The position numbers were made by a program, and so were the translations under genes. A stretch of 64,000 nt of DNA, from positions 144,672-208,671 of the forward strand of contig NW_026291782.1 of assembly GCF_023091745.1 (NCBI RefSeq), written 5' to 3'. This document shows, in pieces, positions 9,724 to 21,807 of the stretch. This DNA is from Budorcas taxicolor (lineage: Eukaryota > Chordata > Mammalia > Artiodactyla > Bovidae). Under the pieces are notes generated by a model. It saw only the letters and a program-made list of their open reading frames with translations, did not search any database and had not been told where the DNA came from. Positions within the stretch are counted from its first letter, which is position 1, and every line of letters starts with the position of its first letter.

Positions 9724-12664
9724 GGGACTCTCGTGTTTCCTCTCGAGTGGAGGCGGGTATGTCGGGGAACGTCTTGATTTGCACCAAGTGTGTGAAGGAC
9801 CCTTTCGAAGTTCCAGAGGTGAGGTGTGATCAGCCTCGATAAGCCTCTGCGGAAATGGGCCTCATCTCGCCTGGAGGGGAGAACCTCCTGGATTTTCTCG
9901 AGTTGCGGCAGGTCTTCTCGAGTTACGACGGGGACCTCAGGGACCCGCTCTGGTGGCCTCAGGAAAGGCCAGTCCCCATGCGAGTTGCTAGGGGCCATCT
10001 CGGGATTCCTCTCCCGTCCATGCCGGGGCCTAAGACTTTGTGTGGAGTCGGGGCCGGAACCTGAGGATCCCTCTCCAGTGTTGCCATGGATCTTGGGGTG
10101 CTTCTGAGTCTCCCCAGGGGAGTCAGGCCTCGTCTCGAGTGGGGGCATGCACGTGCGCTTTCCTCCCGAGCTGCAGCAGTAGTGTCACGCTTCCTGTCAC
10201 GTGGATCATGGGATCTGTGGTTTCCCTCGAGGCTTTCGTTCGAGGCTTTCCCACGAGGCTTCCCACAGGGCTGTGCCACGTGCCACCTTGGTGGGAGTCG
10301 ATCCTCGGCGTGAAAGACGAGCCGGTGAAGGGAAAAGAGGTTCCTCTGGAATGGACTGAGACATCTGGGGGACTCTTGGAATGGTGGCACGACCCTGGAG
10401 TTCCTCTCGCCGTTCCTGTTGAGAGGGCCTCCTCTTGAGATGCGACGGGAACGCCGGGAACTCTTTCCCGACGAAGCAGGGAAAGGATCCCTCATCTCGA
10501 GCTACGAGGAGGAAACGGGGCTCCTCTGGATGTGGGCGGGACCCTCGTGATTCCACTCGAGTGGAGACGGGTATGTCGGGGAACTTCTTGATTTGCACCA
10601 AGGGTGTGAAGGACCCTTTCGAAGTTCCAGAGGTGAGGTGTGATCAGCCTCGAGACGCCTCAGCGGAAATGGGCCTCATCTCGCCTGGAGGGGAGAACCT
10701 CCTGGATTTTCTCGAGTTGCGGCAGGTCTTCTCGAGTTACGACGGGGACCTCAGGGACCCGCTCTGGTGGCCTCAGGAAAGGCCAGTCCCCATGCGACTT
10801 GCTAGGGGCCATCTCGGGATTCCTCTCCCGTCCATGCCGGGGCCTAAGACTTTGTGTGGTGTCGGGGCCGGAACCTGAGGATCCCTCTCCAGTGTTGCCA
10901 TGGATCTTGGGGTGCTTCTGAGTCTCCCCAGGGGAGTCAGGCCTCGTCTCGACTGGGGTCATGCACGTGCGCTTTCCTCCCGAGCTGCAGCAGTAGTGTC
11001 ACGCTTCCTGTCACGTGGATCAAGGGATCTGTGGATTCCCTCGAGGCTTCCGATGGGGGCTTTCCCACGAGGCTTTCCCACAGGGCTGTGCCACGTGCCA
11101 CCTTGGTGGGAGGCGATCCTCGGCGTGAAAGACGAGCCGGTGAACGGAAAAGAGGTTCCTCTGGAATGGACTGAGACATCTGGGGGACTCTTGGAATGGT
11201 GGCACGACCCTGGAGTTCCTCTCGCCGTTCCTGTTGAGAGGGCCTCCTCTTGAGAAGCGACGGGAACGCCGGGAACTCTTTCGGGACGAAGCAGGGAAAG
11301 GATTCCACATCTCGAGCTACGAGGCGGAAACGGGGCTCCTCTGGATGTGGGCGGGACCCAAGTGTTTCCCCTCGAGTGGAGACGGGTATGTCGGGGAACT
11401 TCTTGATTTGCACCAAGGGTGTGAAGGACCCTTTCTAAGTTCCAGAGGTGAGGTGTGATCAGCCTCGGGACGCCTCAGCAGAAATGGGCCTCATCTCGCC
11501 TGGAGGGGAGAACCTCCTGGATATTCTCGAGTTGCGGCAGGTCTTCTCGAGTTACGACGGGGACCTCAGGGACCCGCTCTGGTGGCCTCAGGAAAGGCCA
11601 GTCCACATGCGAGTTGCTAGGGGCCATCTCGGAATTCCTCTCCCGTCCATGCCGGGGCTTAAGACCTTGTGTGGAGTCGGAGCCGGAACCTGAGGATTCC
11701 TCTCCAGGGTTGCCATGGATCTTGGGGTGCTTCTCAGTCTCCCGAGGTGTGTCACGCCTCGTCTGGGTTGGGCGCATGCACGTGAGCTTTCCTCCCGAGC
11801 TGCAGCAGTAGTGTCACGCTTCCTGTCACGTGGATCAAGGGATCTGTGGCTTTCCCTCGAGGCTGTCCCTCGAGGCTTTCCCACGAGGCTTTCCCACAGG
11901 GCTGTGCCACGTGCCACCTTGTTGGGAGTCGATCCTCGGCGTGAAAGACGAGCCGGTGAAGGGAAAAGAGGTTCCTCTGGAATGGACTGAGACATCTGGG
12001 GGACTCTTGGAATGGTGGCACGACCCTGGAGTTCCTCTCGCCGTTCCTGTTGAGAGGGCCTCCTCTTGAGATGCGACGGGAACGCCGGGAACTCTTTCCC
12101 GAAGAAGCAGGGAAAGGATCCCTCATCTCGAGCTACGAGGCCGAAACGGGGCTCCTCTGGATGTGGGCGGTACCCTCGTGATTCCTCTCGAGTGGAGACG
12201 GGTATGTCGGGGAAATTCTTGATTTGCACCAAGGGTGTGAAGGAACCTTTCGAAGTTCCAGAGGTGAGGTGTGATCAGCCTCGAGACGTCTCAGCGGAAA
12301 TGGCCTCATCTCGCCTGGAGGGGAGAACTTCCTGGATTTTCTCGAGTTGCGGCAGGTCTTCTCGACTTACGACGGGGACCTCAGGGACCCGCTCTGGTGG
12401 CCTCAGGAAAGGCCAGTCCCCATGCGAGGTGCTAGGGGACCTCTCGGGATTCCTCTCCCGTCCATGCCGCGGGCTCAGTCTATGTGTGGAGTCGGTGCCG
12501 GAACCTGAGGTTTCCTCTCCAGTGTTGCCATGGATCTTGGGGTGCTTCTGAGTCTCCCCAGGGGAGTCAGGCCTCGTCTCGAGTGGGGGCATGCACGTGC
12601 GCTTTCCTCCCGAGCTGCAGCAGTAGTGTCACGCTTCCTGTCACGTGGATCAAGGGATCTGTGG
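9724..12664 (+). repeat. Copy 2 of 5-monomer-spaced duplication (4,074 bp)
   Basis: This is the partner of 5,650-8,590. Its left limit coincides, within a few bases, with the right limit of the 19.7-kb-offset homology, so monomer M12 (9270) is a chimera joined near 9,700-9,727. Its right limit lies inside M16, another chimera. A related GATAAGCCTCTGCGG junction occurs a third and fourth time near 25,460 and 30,350. Confidence 0.75.
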
Positions 12665-14296
12665 CTTTCCCTCGAGGCTGTCCCTCGAGGCTTTCCCACG
12701 AGGCTTTCCCACAGGGCTGTGCCACGTGCCACCTTGGTGGGTGTCGATCCTCGGCGTGAAAGACGAGCCGGTGAAGGGAAAAGAGGTTCCTCTGGAATGG
12801 ACTGAGACATCTGGGGGACTCGTGGAATGGTGGCACGACCCTGGAGTTCCTCTCGCCGTTCCTGTTGAGAGGGCCTCCTCTTCACATGCGACGGGAACGC
12901 CGGGAACTCTTTCCCGACGAAGCAGGGAAAGGATCCCTCATCTCGAGCTACGAGGCGGAAACGGGGCTCCTCTGGATGTGGGCGGGACCCTCGTGATTCC
13001 TCTCGAGTGGAGACGGCTAGGTCGGGGAACTTCTTGATTTGCACCAAGGGTGTGAAGGACCCTTTCGAAGTTCCAGAGGTGAGGTGTGATCAGCCTCGAG
13101 ACGCCTCAGCGGAAATGGGCCTCATCTCGCCTGGAGGGGAGAACCTCCTGGATTTTCTCGAGTTGCGGCAGGTCTTCTCGAGTTACGACGGGGACCTCAG
13201 GGACCCGCTCTGTTGGCCTCAGGAAAGCCCAGTCCCCATGCGAGTTGCTAGGGGACCTCTCGGGATTCCTCTCCCCTCCATGCCGGGGCCTCAGTCCTTG
13301 TGTGGAGTCGGGGCCGGAACCTGAGGATTCCTCCCCAGTGTTGCCATGGATCTTGGGGTGCTTCTGAGTCTCCCCAGGGGAGTCAGGCCTCGTCTCGAGT
13401 GGGGGCATGCACGTGCGCTTTCCTCCCGAGCTGCAGCAGTAGTGTCACGCTTCCTGTCACGTGGATCAAGGGATCTGTGGCTTTCCCTCGAGGCTGTCCC
13501 TCGAGGCTTTCCCACGAGGCTTTCCCACAGGGCTGTGCCACGTGCCACCTTGGTGGGAGTCGATCCTCGGCGTGAAAGACGAGCCGGTGAAGGGAAAAAA
13601 GGTTCCTCTGGAATGGACTGAGACATCTGGGGGACTCTTGGAATGGTGGCACGACCCTGGAGTTCCTCTCGCCGTTCCTGTTGAGAGGGCCTCCTCTTCA
13701 CATGCGACGGGAACGCCGGGAACTCTTTCCCGACGAAGCAGGGAAAGGATCCCTCATCTCGAGCTACGAGGCGGAAACGGGGCTCCTCTGGATGTGGGCG
13801 GGACCCTCGTGATTCCTCTCGAGTGGAGACGGCTAGGTCGGGGAACTTCTTGATTTGCACCAAGGGTGTGAAGGACCCTTTCGAAGTTCCAGAGGTGAGG
13901 TGTGATCCGCCTCGAGACGCCTCAGCGGAAATGGGCCTCATCTCGCCTGGAGGGGAGAACCTCCTGGATTTTCTCGAGTTGCGGCAGGTCTTCTCGAGTT
14001 ACGACGGGGACCTCAGGGACCCGCTCTGTTGGCCTCAGGAAAGGCCAGTCCCCATGCGAGATGCTAGGGGACCTCTCGGGATTCCTCTCCCGTCCATGCC
14101 GGGGCCTCAGTCCTTGTGTGGAGTCGGGGCCGGAACCTGAGGATTCCTCTCCAGTGTTGCCATGGATCTTGGGGTGCTTCTGAGTCTCCCCAGGGGAGTC
14201 AGGACTCGTCTCGAGTGGGGGCATGCACGTGCGCTTTCCTCCCGAGCTGCAGCAGTAGTGTCACGCTTCCTGTCACGTGGATCAAGGGATCTGTGG

Positions 14297-14387
14297 CTTT
14301 CCCTCGAGGCTGTACCTCGAGGCTTTCCCACGAGGCTGTCCCTCGAGGCTTTCCCACGAGGCTTTCCCACAGGGCTGTGCCACGTGC
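14297..14387 (+). repeat. Expanded 13-bp tract, seven units (M18)
   Basis: Same arrangement as at 2018, with CTGTACCTCGAGG as unit 2; the monomer is 842 bp. Confidence 0.9.
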
Positions 14388-15954
14388 CACCTTGGTGGGA
14401 GTCGATCCTCGGCCTGGAAGACGAGCCGGTGAAGGGAAAAGAGGTTCCTCTGGAATGGACTGAGACATCTGGGGGACTCTTGGAATGGTGGCACGACCCT
14501 GGAGTTCCTCTCGCCGTTCCTGTTGAGAGGGCCTCCTCTTGAGATGCGATGGGAACGCCGGGAACTCTTTCCCGACGAAGCAGGGAAAGGATCCCTCATC
14601 TCGAGCTACGAGGCGGAAACGGGGCTCCTCTGGATGTGGGCGGGACCCTCGTGATTCCTCTCGAGTGGAGACGGCTAGGTCGGGGAACTTCTTGATTTGC
14701 ACCAAGGGTGTGAAGGACCCTTTCGAAGTTCCAGAGGTGAGGTGTGATCCGCCTCGAGACGCCTCTGCGGAAATGGGCCTCATCTCGCCTGGAGGGGAGA
14801 ACCTCCTGGATTTTCTCGAGTTGCGGCAGGTCTTCTCGAGTTACGACGGGGACCTCAGGGACCCACTCTGGTGGCCTCAGGAAAGGCCAGTCCCCATGCG
14901 AGTTCCTAGGGGACCTCTCTGGATTCCTCTCCCGTCCATGCCGGGGCCTCAGTCCTTGTGTGGAGTCGGGGCCGGAACCTGAGGATTCCTCTCCAGTGTT
15001 GCCATGGATCTTGGGGTGCTTCTGAGTCTCCCCAGGGGAGTCAGGCCTCGTCTCGAGTGGGGGCATGCACGTGCGCTTTCCTCCCGAGCTGCAGCAGTAG
15101 TGTCACGCTTCCTGTCACGTGGATCAAGGGATCTGTGGCTTTCCCTCGAGGCTGTCCCTCGAGGCTTTCCCACGAGGCTTTCCCACAGGGCTGTGCCACG
15201 TGCCACCTTGGTGGGAGTCGATCCTCGGCGTGAAATACGAGCCGGTGAAGGGAAAAAAGGTTCCTCTGGAATGGACTGAGACATCTGGGGGACTCTTGGA
15301 ATGGTGGCACGTCCCTGGAGTTCCTCTCGCCGTTCCTGTTGAGAGGGCCTCCTCTTGACATGCGACGGGAACGCCGGGAACTCTTTCCCGACGAAGCAGG
15401 GAAAGGATCCCTCATCTCGAGCTACGAGGCGGAAACGGGGCTCCTCTGGATGTGGGCGGGACCCTCGTGATTCCTCTCGAGTGGAGACGGCTAGGTCGGG
15501 GAACTTCTTGATTTGCACCAAGGGTGTGAAGGACCCTTTCGAAGTTCCAGAGGTGAGGTGTGATCAGCCTCGAGATGCCTCAGCGGAAATGGGCCTCATC
15601 TCGCCTGGAGGGGAGAACCTCCTGGATTTTCTCGAGTTGCGGCAGGTCTTCTCGAGTTACGACGGGGACCTCAGGGACCCGCTCTGTTGGCCTCAGGAAA
15701 GGCCAGTCCCCATGCGAGATGCTAGGGGACCTCTCGGGATTCCTCTCCCGTCCATGCCGGGGCCTCAGTCCTTGTGTGGAGTCGGGGCCGGAACCTGAGG
15801 ATTCCTCTCCAGTGTTGCCATGGATCTTGGGGTGCTTCTGAGTCTCCCCAGGGGAGTCAGGACTCGTCTCGAGTGGGGGCATGCACGTGCGCTTTCCTCC
15901 CGAGCTGCAGCAGTAGTGTCATGCTTCCTGTCACGTGGATCAAGGGATCTGTGG

Positions 15955-16045
15955 CTTTCCCTCGAGGCTGTACCTCGAGGCTTTCCCACGAGGCTGTCCC
16001 TCGAGGCTTTCCCACGAGGCTTTCCCACAGGGCTGTGCCACGTGC
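15955..16045 (+). repeat. Expanded 13-bp tract, seven units (M20)
   Basis: Same arrangement as at 2018, including the upstream GTCATGCTTCC variant, which is also present at 1981 and 21,680. Confidence 0.9.
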
Positions 16046-17479
16046 CACCTTGGTGGGAGTCGATCCTCGGCCTGGAAGACGAGCCGGTGAAGGGAAAAGA
16101 GGTTCCTCTGGAATGGACTGAGACATCCGGGGGACTCTTGGAATGGTGGCACGACCCTGGAGTTCCTCTCGCCGTTCCTGTTGAGAGGGCCTCCTCTTGA
16201 GATGCGACGGGAACGCCGGGAACTCTTTCCCGACGAAGCAGGGAAAGGATCCCTCATCTCGAGCTACGAGGCGGAAACGGGGCTCCTCTGGATGTGGGCG
16301 GGACCCTCGTGATTCCTCTCGAGTGGAGACGGCTAGGTCGGGGAACTTCTTGATTTGCACCAAGGGTGTGAAGGACCCTTTCGAAGTTCCAGAGGTGAGG
16401 TGTGATCCGCCTCGAGACGCCTCAGCGGAAATGGGCCTCATCTCGCCTGGAGGGGAGAACCTCCTGGATTTTCTCGAGTTGCGGCAGGTCTTCTCGAGTT
16501 ACGACGGGGACCTCAGGGACCCACTCTGGTGGCCTCAGGAAAGGCCAGTCCCCATGCGAGTTCCCAGGGGACCTCTCTGGATTCCTCTCCCGTCCATGCC
16601 GGGGCCTCAGTCCTTGTGTGGAGTCGGGGCCGGAACCTGAGGATTCCTCTCCAGTGTTGCCATGGATCTTGGGGTGCTTCTGAGTCTCCCCAGGGGAGTC
16701 AGGCATCGTCTCGAGTGGGGGCATGCACGTGCGCTTTCCTCCCGAGCTGCAGCAGTAGTGTCACGCTTCCTGTCACGTGGATCAAGGGATCTGTGGCTTT
16801 CCCTCGAGGCTGTCCCTCGAGGCTTTCCCACGAGGCTTTCCCACAGGGCTGTGCCACGTGCCACCTTGGTGGGAGTCGATCCTCGGCGTGAAAGACGAGC
16901 CGGTGAAGGGAAAAGAGGTTCCTCTGGAATGGACTGAGACATCTGGGGGACTCTTGGAATGGTGGCACGACCCTGGAGTTCCTCTCGCCGTTCCTGTTGA
17001 GAGGGCCTCCTCTTGAGATGCGACGGGAACGCCGGGAACTCTTTCCCGACGAAGCAGGGAAAGGATCCCTCATCTCGAGCTACGAGGCGGAAACGGGGCT
17101 CCTCTGGATGTGGGCGGGACCCTCGTGATTCCTCTCGAGTGGAGACGGCTAGGTCGGGGAACTTCTTGATTTGCACCAAGGGTGTGAAGGACCCTTTCGA
17201 AGTTCCAGAGGTGAGGTGTGATCAGCCTCGAGACGCCTCAGGGGAAATGGGCCTCATCTCGCCTGGAGGGGAGAACCTCCTGGATTTTCTCGAGTTGCGG
17301 CAGGTCTTCTCGTGTTACGACGGGGACCTAAGGGACCCGCTCTGGTGGCCTCAGGAAAGCCCAGTCCCCATGCGAGTTGCTAGGGGCCATCTCGGGATTC
17401 CTCTCCCGTCCATGCCGCGGGCTCAGTCTATGTGTGGAGTCGGTGCCGGAACCTGAGGTTTCCTCTCCAGTGTTGCCAT

Positions 17480-19030
17480 GGATCTTGGGGTGCTTCTGAG
17501 TCTCCCCAGGGGAGTCAGGCCTCGTCTCGAGTGGGGGCATGCACGTGCGCTTTCCTCCCGAGCTGCAGCAGTAGTGTCACGCTTCCTGTCACGTGGATCA
17601 AGGGATCTGTGGATTCCCTCGAGGCTTCCGATGGGAGCTTTCCCACGAGGCTTTCCCACAGGGCTGTGCCACGTGCCACCTTGGTGGGAGTCTATCCTCG
17701 TCGTGAAAGATGAGCCGGTGAAGGAGAAGAGGTTCCTCTGGAATGGACTGAGACATCAGGGGGACTCTTGGAGTGGTGGCACGACCCTGGAGTTCCGCTC
17801 GCCATTCCTGTTGAGAGGGCCTCCTCTTGAGATGCGACGGGAACGCCGGGAACTCTTTCCCGACGAAGCAGGGAAAGGATCCCTCATCTCGAGCTACGAG
17901 GCGGAAACAGGGCTCCTCTGGATGTGGGCGGGACCCTCGTGATTCCTCTCGAGTGGAGACGGCTAGGTCGGGGAACTTCTTGATTTGCACCAAGGGTGTG
18001 AAGGACCCTTTCGAAGTTCCAGAGGTGAGGTGTGATCAGCCTCGAGACGCCTCAGCGGAAATGGGCCTCATCTCGCCTGGAGGGGAGAACCTCCTGGATT
18101 TTCTCGAGTTGCGGCAGGTCTTCTCGAGTTACGACGGGGACCTCAGGGACCCGCTCTGGTGGCCTCAGGAAAGGCCAGTCCCCATGCGAGTTGCTAGGGG
18201 ACCTCTCGGGATTCCTCTCCCCTCCATGCCGGGGCCTCAGTCCTTGTGTGGAGTCGGGGCCGGAACCTGAGGATTCCTCCCCAGTGTTGCCATGGATCTT
18301 GGGGTGCTTCTGAGTCTCCCCAGGGGAGTCAGGCCTCGTCTCGAGTGGGGGCATGCACGTGCGCTTTCCTCCCGAGCTGCAGCAGTAGTGTCACGCTTCC
18401 TGTCACGTGGATCAAGGGATCTGTGGCTTTCCCTCGAGGCTGTCCCTCGAGGCTTTCCCACGAGGCTTTCCCACAGGGCTGTGCCACGTGCCACCTTGGT
18501 GGGTGTCGATCCTCGGCGTGAAAGACGAGCCGGTGAAGGGAAAAGAGGTTCCTCTGGAATGGACTGAGACATCTGGGGGACTCGTGGAATGGTGGCACGA
18601 CCCTGGAGTTCCTCTCGCCGTTCCTGTTGAGAGGGCCTCCTCTTCACATGCGACGGGAACGCCGGGAACTCTTTCCCGACGAAGCAGGGAATGGATCCCT
18701 CATCTCGAGCTACGAGGCGGAAACGGGGCTCCTCTGGATGTGGGCGGGACCCTCGTGATTCCTCTCGAGTGGAGACGGCTAGGTCGGGGAACTTCTTGAT
18801 TTGCACCAAGGGTGTGAAGGACCCTTTCGAAGTTCCAGAGGTGAGGTGTGATCAGCCTCGAGACGCCTCAGCGGAAATGGGCCTCATCTCGCCTGGAGGG
18901 GAGAACCTCCTGGATTTTCTCGAGTTGCGGCAGGTCTTCTCGAGTTACGACGGGGACCTCAGGGACCCGCTCTGGTGGCCTCAGGAAAGCCCAGTCCCCA
19001 TGCGAGTTGCTAGGGGACCTCTCGGGATTC
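17480..19030 (+). repeat. Segment repeated at 30,603-32,153
   Basis: M22-M23 match M38-M39 at an offset of 13,123 bp (16 monomers). The shared GGAAACAGGGCTCC (instead of GGAAACGGGGCTCC) near 17,906 and 31,029, together with GGGTGTCGATCC, supports common descent. The flanks on both sides belong to other subtypes, so this is a short shared tract, either an older duplication or a conversion tract. Confidence 0.6.
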
Positions 19031-20058
19031 CTCTCCCCTCCATGCCGGGGCCTCAGTCCTTGTGTGGAGTCGGGGCCGGAACCTGAGGATTCCTCCCCAG
19101 TGTTGCCATGGATCTTGGGGTGCTTCTGAGTCTCCCCAGGGGAGTCAGGCCTCGTCTCGAGTGGGGGCATGCACGTGCGCTTTCCTCCCGAGCTGCAGCA
19201 GTAGTGTCACGCTTCCTGTCACGTGGATCAAGGGATCTGTGGCTTTCCCTCGAGGCTGTCCCTCGAGGCTTTCCCACGAGGCTTTCCCACAGGGCTGTGC
19301 CACGTGCCACCTTGGTGGGAGTCGATCCTCGGCGTGAAAGACGAGCCGGTGAAGGGAAAAAAGGTTCCTCTGGAATGGACTGAGACATCTGGGGGACTCT
19401 TGGAATGGTGGCACGACCCTGGAGTTCCTCTCGCCGTTCCTGTTGAGAGGGCCTCCTCTTCACATGCGACGGGAACGCCGGGAACTCTTTCCCGACGAAG
19501 CAGGGAAAGGATCCCTCATCTCGAGCTACGAGGCGGAAACGGGGCTCCTCTGGATGTGGGCGGGACCCTCGTGATTCCTCTCGAGTGGAGACGGCTAGGT
19601 CGGGGAACTTCTTGATTTGCACCAAGGGTGTGAAGGACCCTTTCGAAGTTCCAGAGGTGAGGTGTGATCCGCCTCGAGACGCCTCAGCGGAAATGGGCCT
19701 CATCTCGCCTGGAGGGGAGAACCTCCTGGATTTTCTCGAGTTGCGGCAGGTCTTCTCGAGTTACGACGGGGACCTCAGGGACCCGCTCTGTTGGCCTCAG
19801 GAAAGGCCAGTCCCCATGCGAGTTGCTAGGGGACCTCTCGGGATTCCTCTCCCGTCCATGCCGGGGCCTCAGTCCTTGTGTGGAGTCGGGGCCGGAACCT
19901 GAGGATTCCTCTCCAGTGTTGCCATGGATCTTGGGGTGCTTCTGAGTCTCCCCAGGGGAGTCAGGACTCGTCTCGAGTGGGGGCATGCACGTGCGCTTTC
20001 CTCCCGAGCTGCAGCAGTAGTGTCACGCTTCCTGTCACGTGGATCAAGGGATCTGTGG

Positions 20059-20149
20059 CTTTCCCTCGAGGCTGTACCTCGAGGCTTTCCCACGAGGCTG
20101 TCCCTCGAGGCTTTCCCACGAGGCTTTCCCACAGGGCTGTGCCACGTGC
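20059..20149 (+). repeat. Expanded 13-bp tract, seven units (M25)
   Basis: The 5,762-bp-offset partner of the tract at 14297, with identical unit order. Confidence 0.9.
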
Positions 20150-21716
20150 CACCTTGGTGGGAGTCGATCCTCGGCCTGGAAGACGAGCCGGTGAAGGGAA
20201 AAGAGGTTCCTCTGGAATGGACTGAGACATCTGGGGGACTCTTGGAATGGTGGCACGACCCTGGAGTTCCTCTCGCCGTTCCTGTTGAGAGGGCCTCCTC
20301 TTGAGATGCGATGGGAACGCCGGGAACTCTTTCCCGACGAAGCAGGGAAAGGATCCCTCATCTCGAGCTACGAGGCGGAAACGGGGCTCCTCTGGATGTG
20401 GGCGGGACCCTCGTGATTCCTCTCGAGTGGAGACGGCTAGGTCGGGGAACTTCTTGATTTGCACCAAGGGTGTGAAGGACCCTTTCGAAGTTCCAGAGGT
20501 GAGGTGTGATCCGCCTCGAGACGCCTCAGCGGAAATGGGCCTCATCTCGCCTGGAGGGGAGAACCTCCTGGATTTTCTCGAGTTGCGGCAGGTCTTCTCG
20601 AGTTACGACGGGGACCTCAGGGACCCACTCTGGTGGCCTCAGGAAAGGCCAGTCCCCATGCGAGTTCCTAGGGGACCTCTCTGGATTCCTCTCCCGTCCA
20701 TGCCGGGGCCTCAGTCCTTGTGTGGAGTCGGGGCCGGAACCTGAGGATTCCTCTCCAGTGTTGCCATGGATCTTGGGGTGCTTCTGAGTCTCCCCAGGGG
20801 AGTCAGGCCTCGTCTCGAGTGGGGGCATGCACGTGCGCTTTCCTCCCGAGCTGCAGCAGTAGTGTCACGCTTCCTGTCACGTGGATCAAGGGATCTGTGG
20901 CTTTCCCTCGAGGCTGTCCCTCGAGGCTTTCCCACGAGGCTTTCCCACAGGGCTGTGCCACGTGCCACCTTGGTGGGAGTCGATCCTCGGCGTGAAATAC
21001 GAGCCGGTGAAGGGAAAAAAGGTTCCTCTGGAATGGACTGAGACATCTGGGGGACTCTTGGAATGGTGGCACGTCCCTGGAGTTCCTCTCGCCGTTCCTG
21101 TTGAGAGGGCCTCCTCTTGACATGCGACGGGAACGCCGGGAACTCTTTCCCGACGAAGCAGGGAAAGGATCCCTCATCTCGAGCTACGAGGCGGAAACGG
21201 GGCTCCTCTGGATGTGGGCGGGACCCTCGTGATTCCTCTCGAGTGGAGACGGCTAGGTCGGGGAACTTCTTGATTTGCACCAAGGGTGTGAAGGACCCTT
21301 TCGAAGTTCCAGAGGTGAGGTGTGATCAGCCTCGAGATGCCTCAGCGGAAATGGGCCTCATCTCGCCTGGAGGGGAGAACCTCCTGGATTTTCTCGAGTT
21401 GCGGCAGGTCTTCTCGAGTTACGACGGGGACCTCAGGGACCCGCTCTGTTGGCCTCAGGAAAGGCCAGTCCCCATGCGAGATGCTAGGGGACCTCTCGGG
21501 ATTCCTCTCCCGTCCATGCCGGGGCCTCAGTCCTTGTGTGGAGTCGGGGCCGGAACCTGAGGATTCCTCTCCAGTGTTGCCATGGATCTTGGGGTGCTTC
21601 TGAGTCTCCCCAGGGGAGTCAGGACTCGTCTCGAGTGGGGGCATGCACGTGCGCTTTCCTCCCGAGCTGCAGCAGTAGTGTCATGCTTCCTGTCACGTGG
21701 ATCAAGGGATCTGTGG

Positions 21717-21807
21717 CTTTCCCTCGAGGCTGTACCTCGAGGCTTTCCCACGAGGCTGTCCCTCGAGGCTTTCCCACGAGGCTTTCCCACAGGGCTGTGC
21801 CACGTGC
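21717..21807 (+). repeat. Expanded 13-bp tract, seven units (M27)
   Basis: Partner of the tract at 15955 (5,762 bp) and also of the tract at 2018 (19,699 bp), tying the two duplication scales together. Confidence 0.9.

Larger units (their letters stand above)
1400..9726 (+). repeat. Copy 1 of a 24-monomer-spaced large duplication
   Basis: Adding exactly 19,699 to positions in this stretch gives a nearly identical sequence at about 21,099-29,425, including the rare seven-unit tracts at 2018 and 5305 and private variants such as CCATAGGTGAGG (4081). I noted only scattered single-base differences, for example GAAAGACCAG versus GAAAGGCCAG near 4237. The constant offset means no net indel between the copies. 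The right limit is where copy 1 switches to GACTCTCGTGTTTCC while copy 2 keeps GACCCTCGTGATTCC. Confidence 0.8.
251..12529 (+). repeat. Array segment I: monomers M1-M15
   Basis: Monomer anchors are at 251, 1067, 1883, 2725, 3541, 4355, 5170, 6012, 6826, 7641, 8456, 9270, 10086, 10900 and 11715. M3 (1883) and M7 (5170) are 842-bp forms; the rest are 814-816 bp. The segment mixes at least two subtypes. One has GCCTCAGTCCTTG with GAGGATTCC before the anchor; the other has GCCTAAGACTTTG with GAGGATCCC. Diagnostic variants switch within monomers, so many copies are mosaics. M8-M11 are re-used at M13-M16, and M3-M12 reappear 19,699 bp downstream. Confidence 0.85.
12530..17416 (+). repeat. Copy 1 of 7-monomer block (5,762-bp offset)
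   Basis: This matches 18,292-23,178 at offset 5,762. Reading the two copies side by side I noted fewer than about ten single-base differences over 4.9 kb, for example TGTTGG versus TGGTGG near 13,212 and CATCCGGG versus CATCTGGG near 16,125. That makes it one of the youngest duplications in the window. It ends where this copy enters GCGGGCTCAGTCTATG and the other enters GGGTCCTAAGACTTTG. Confidence 0.8.
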
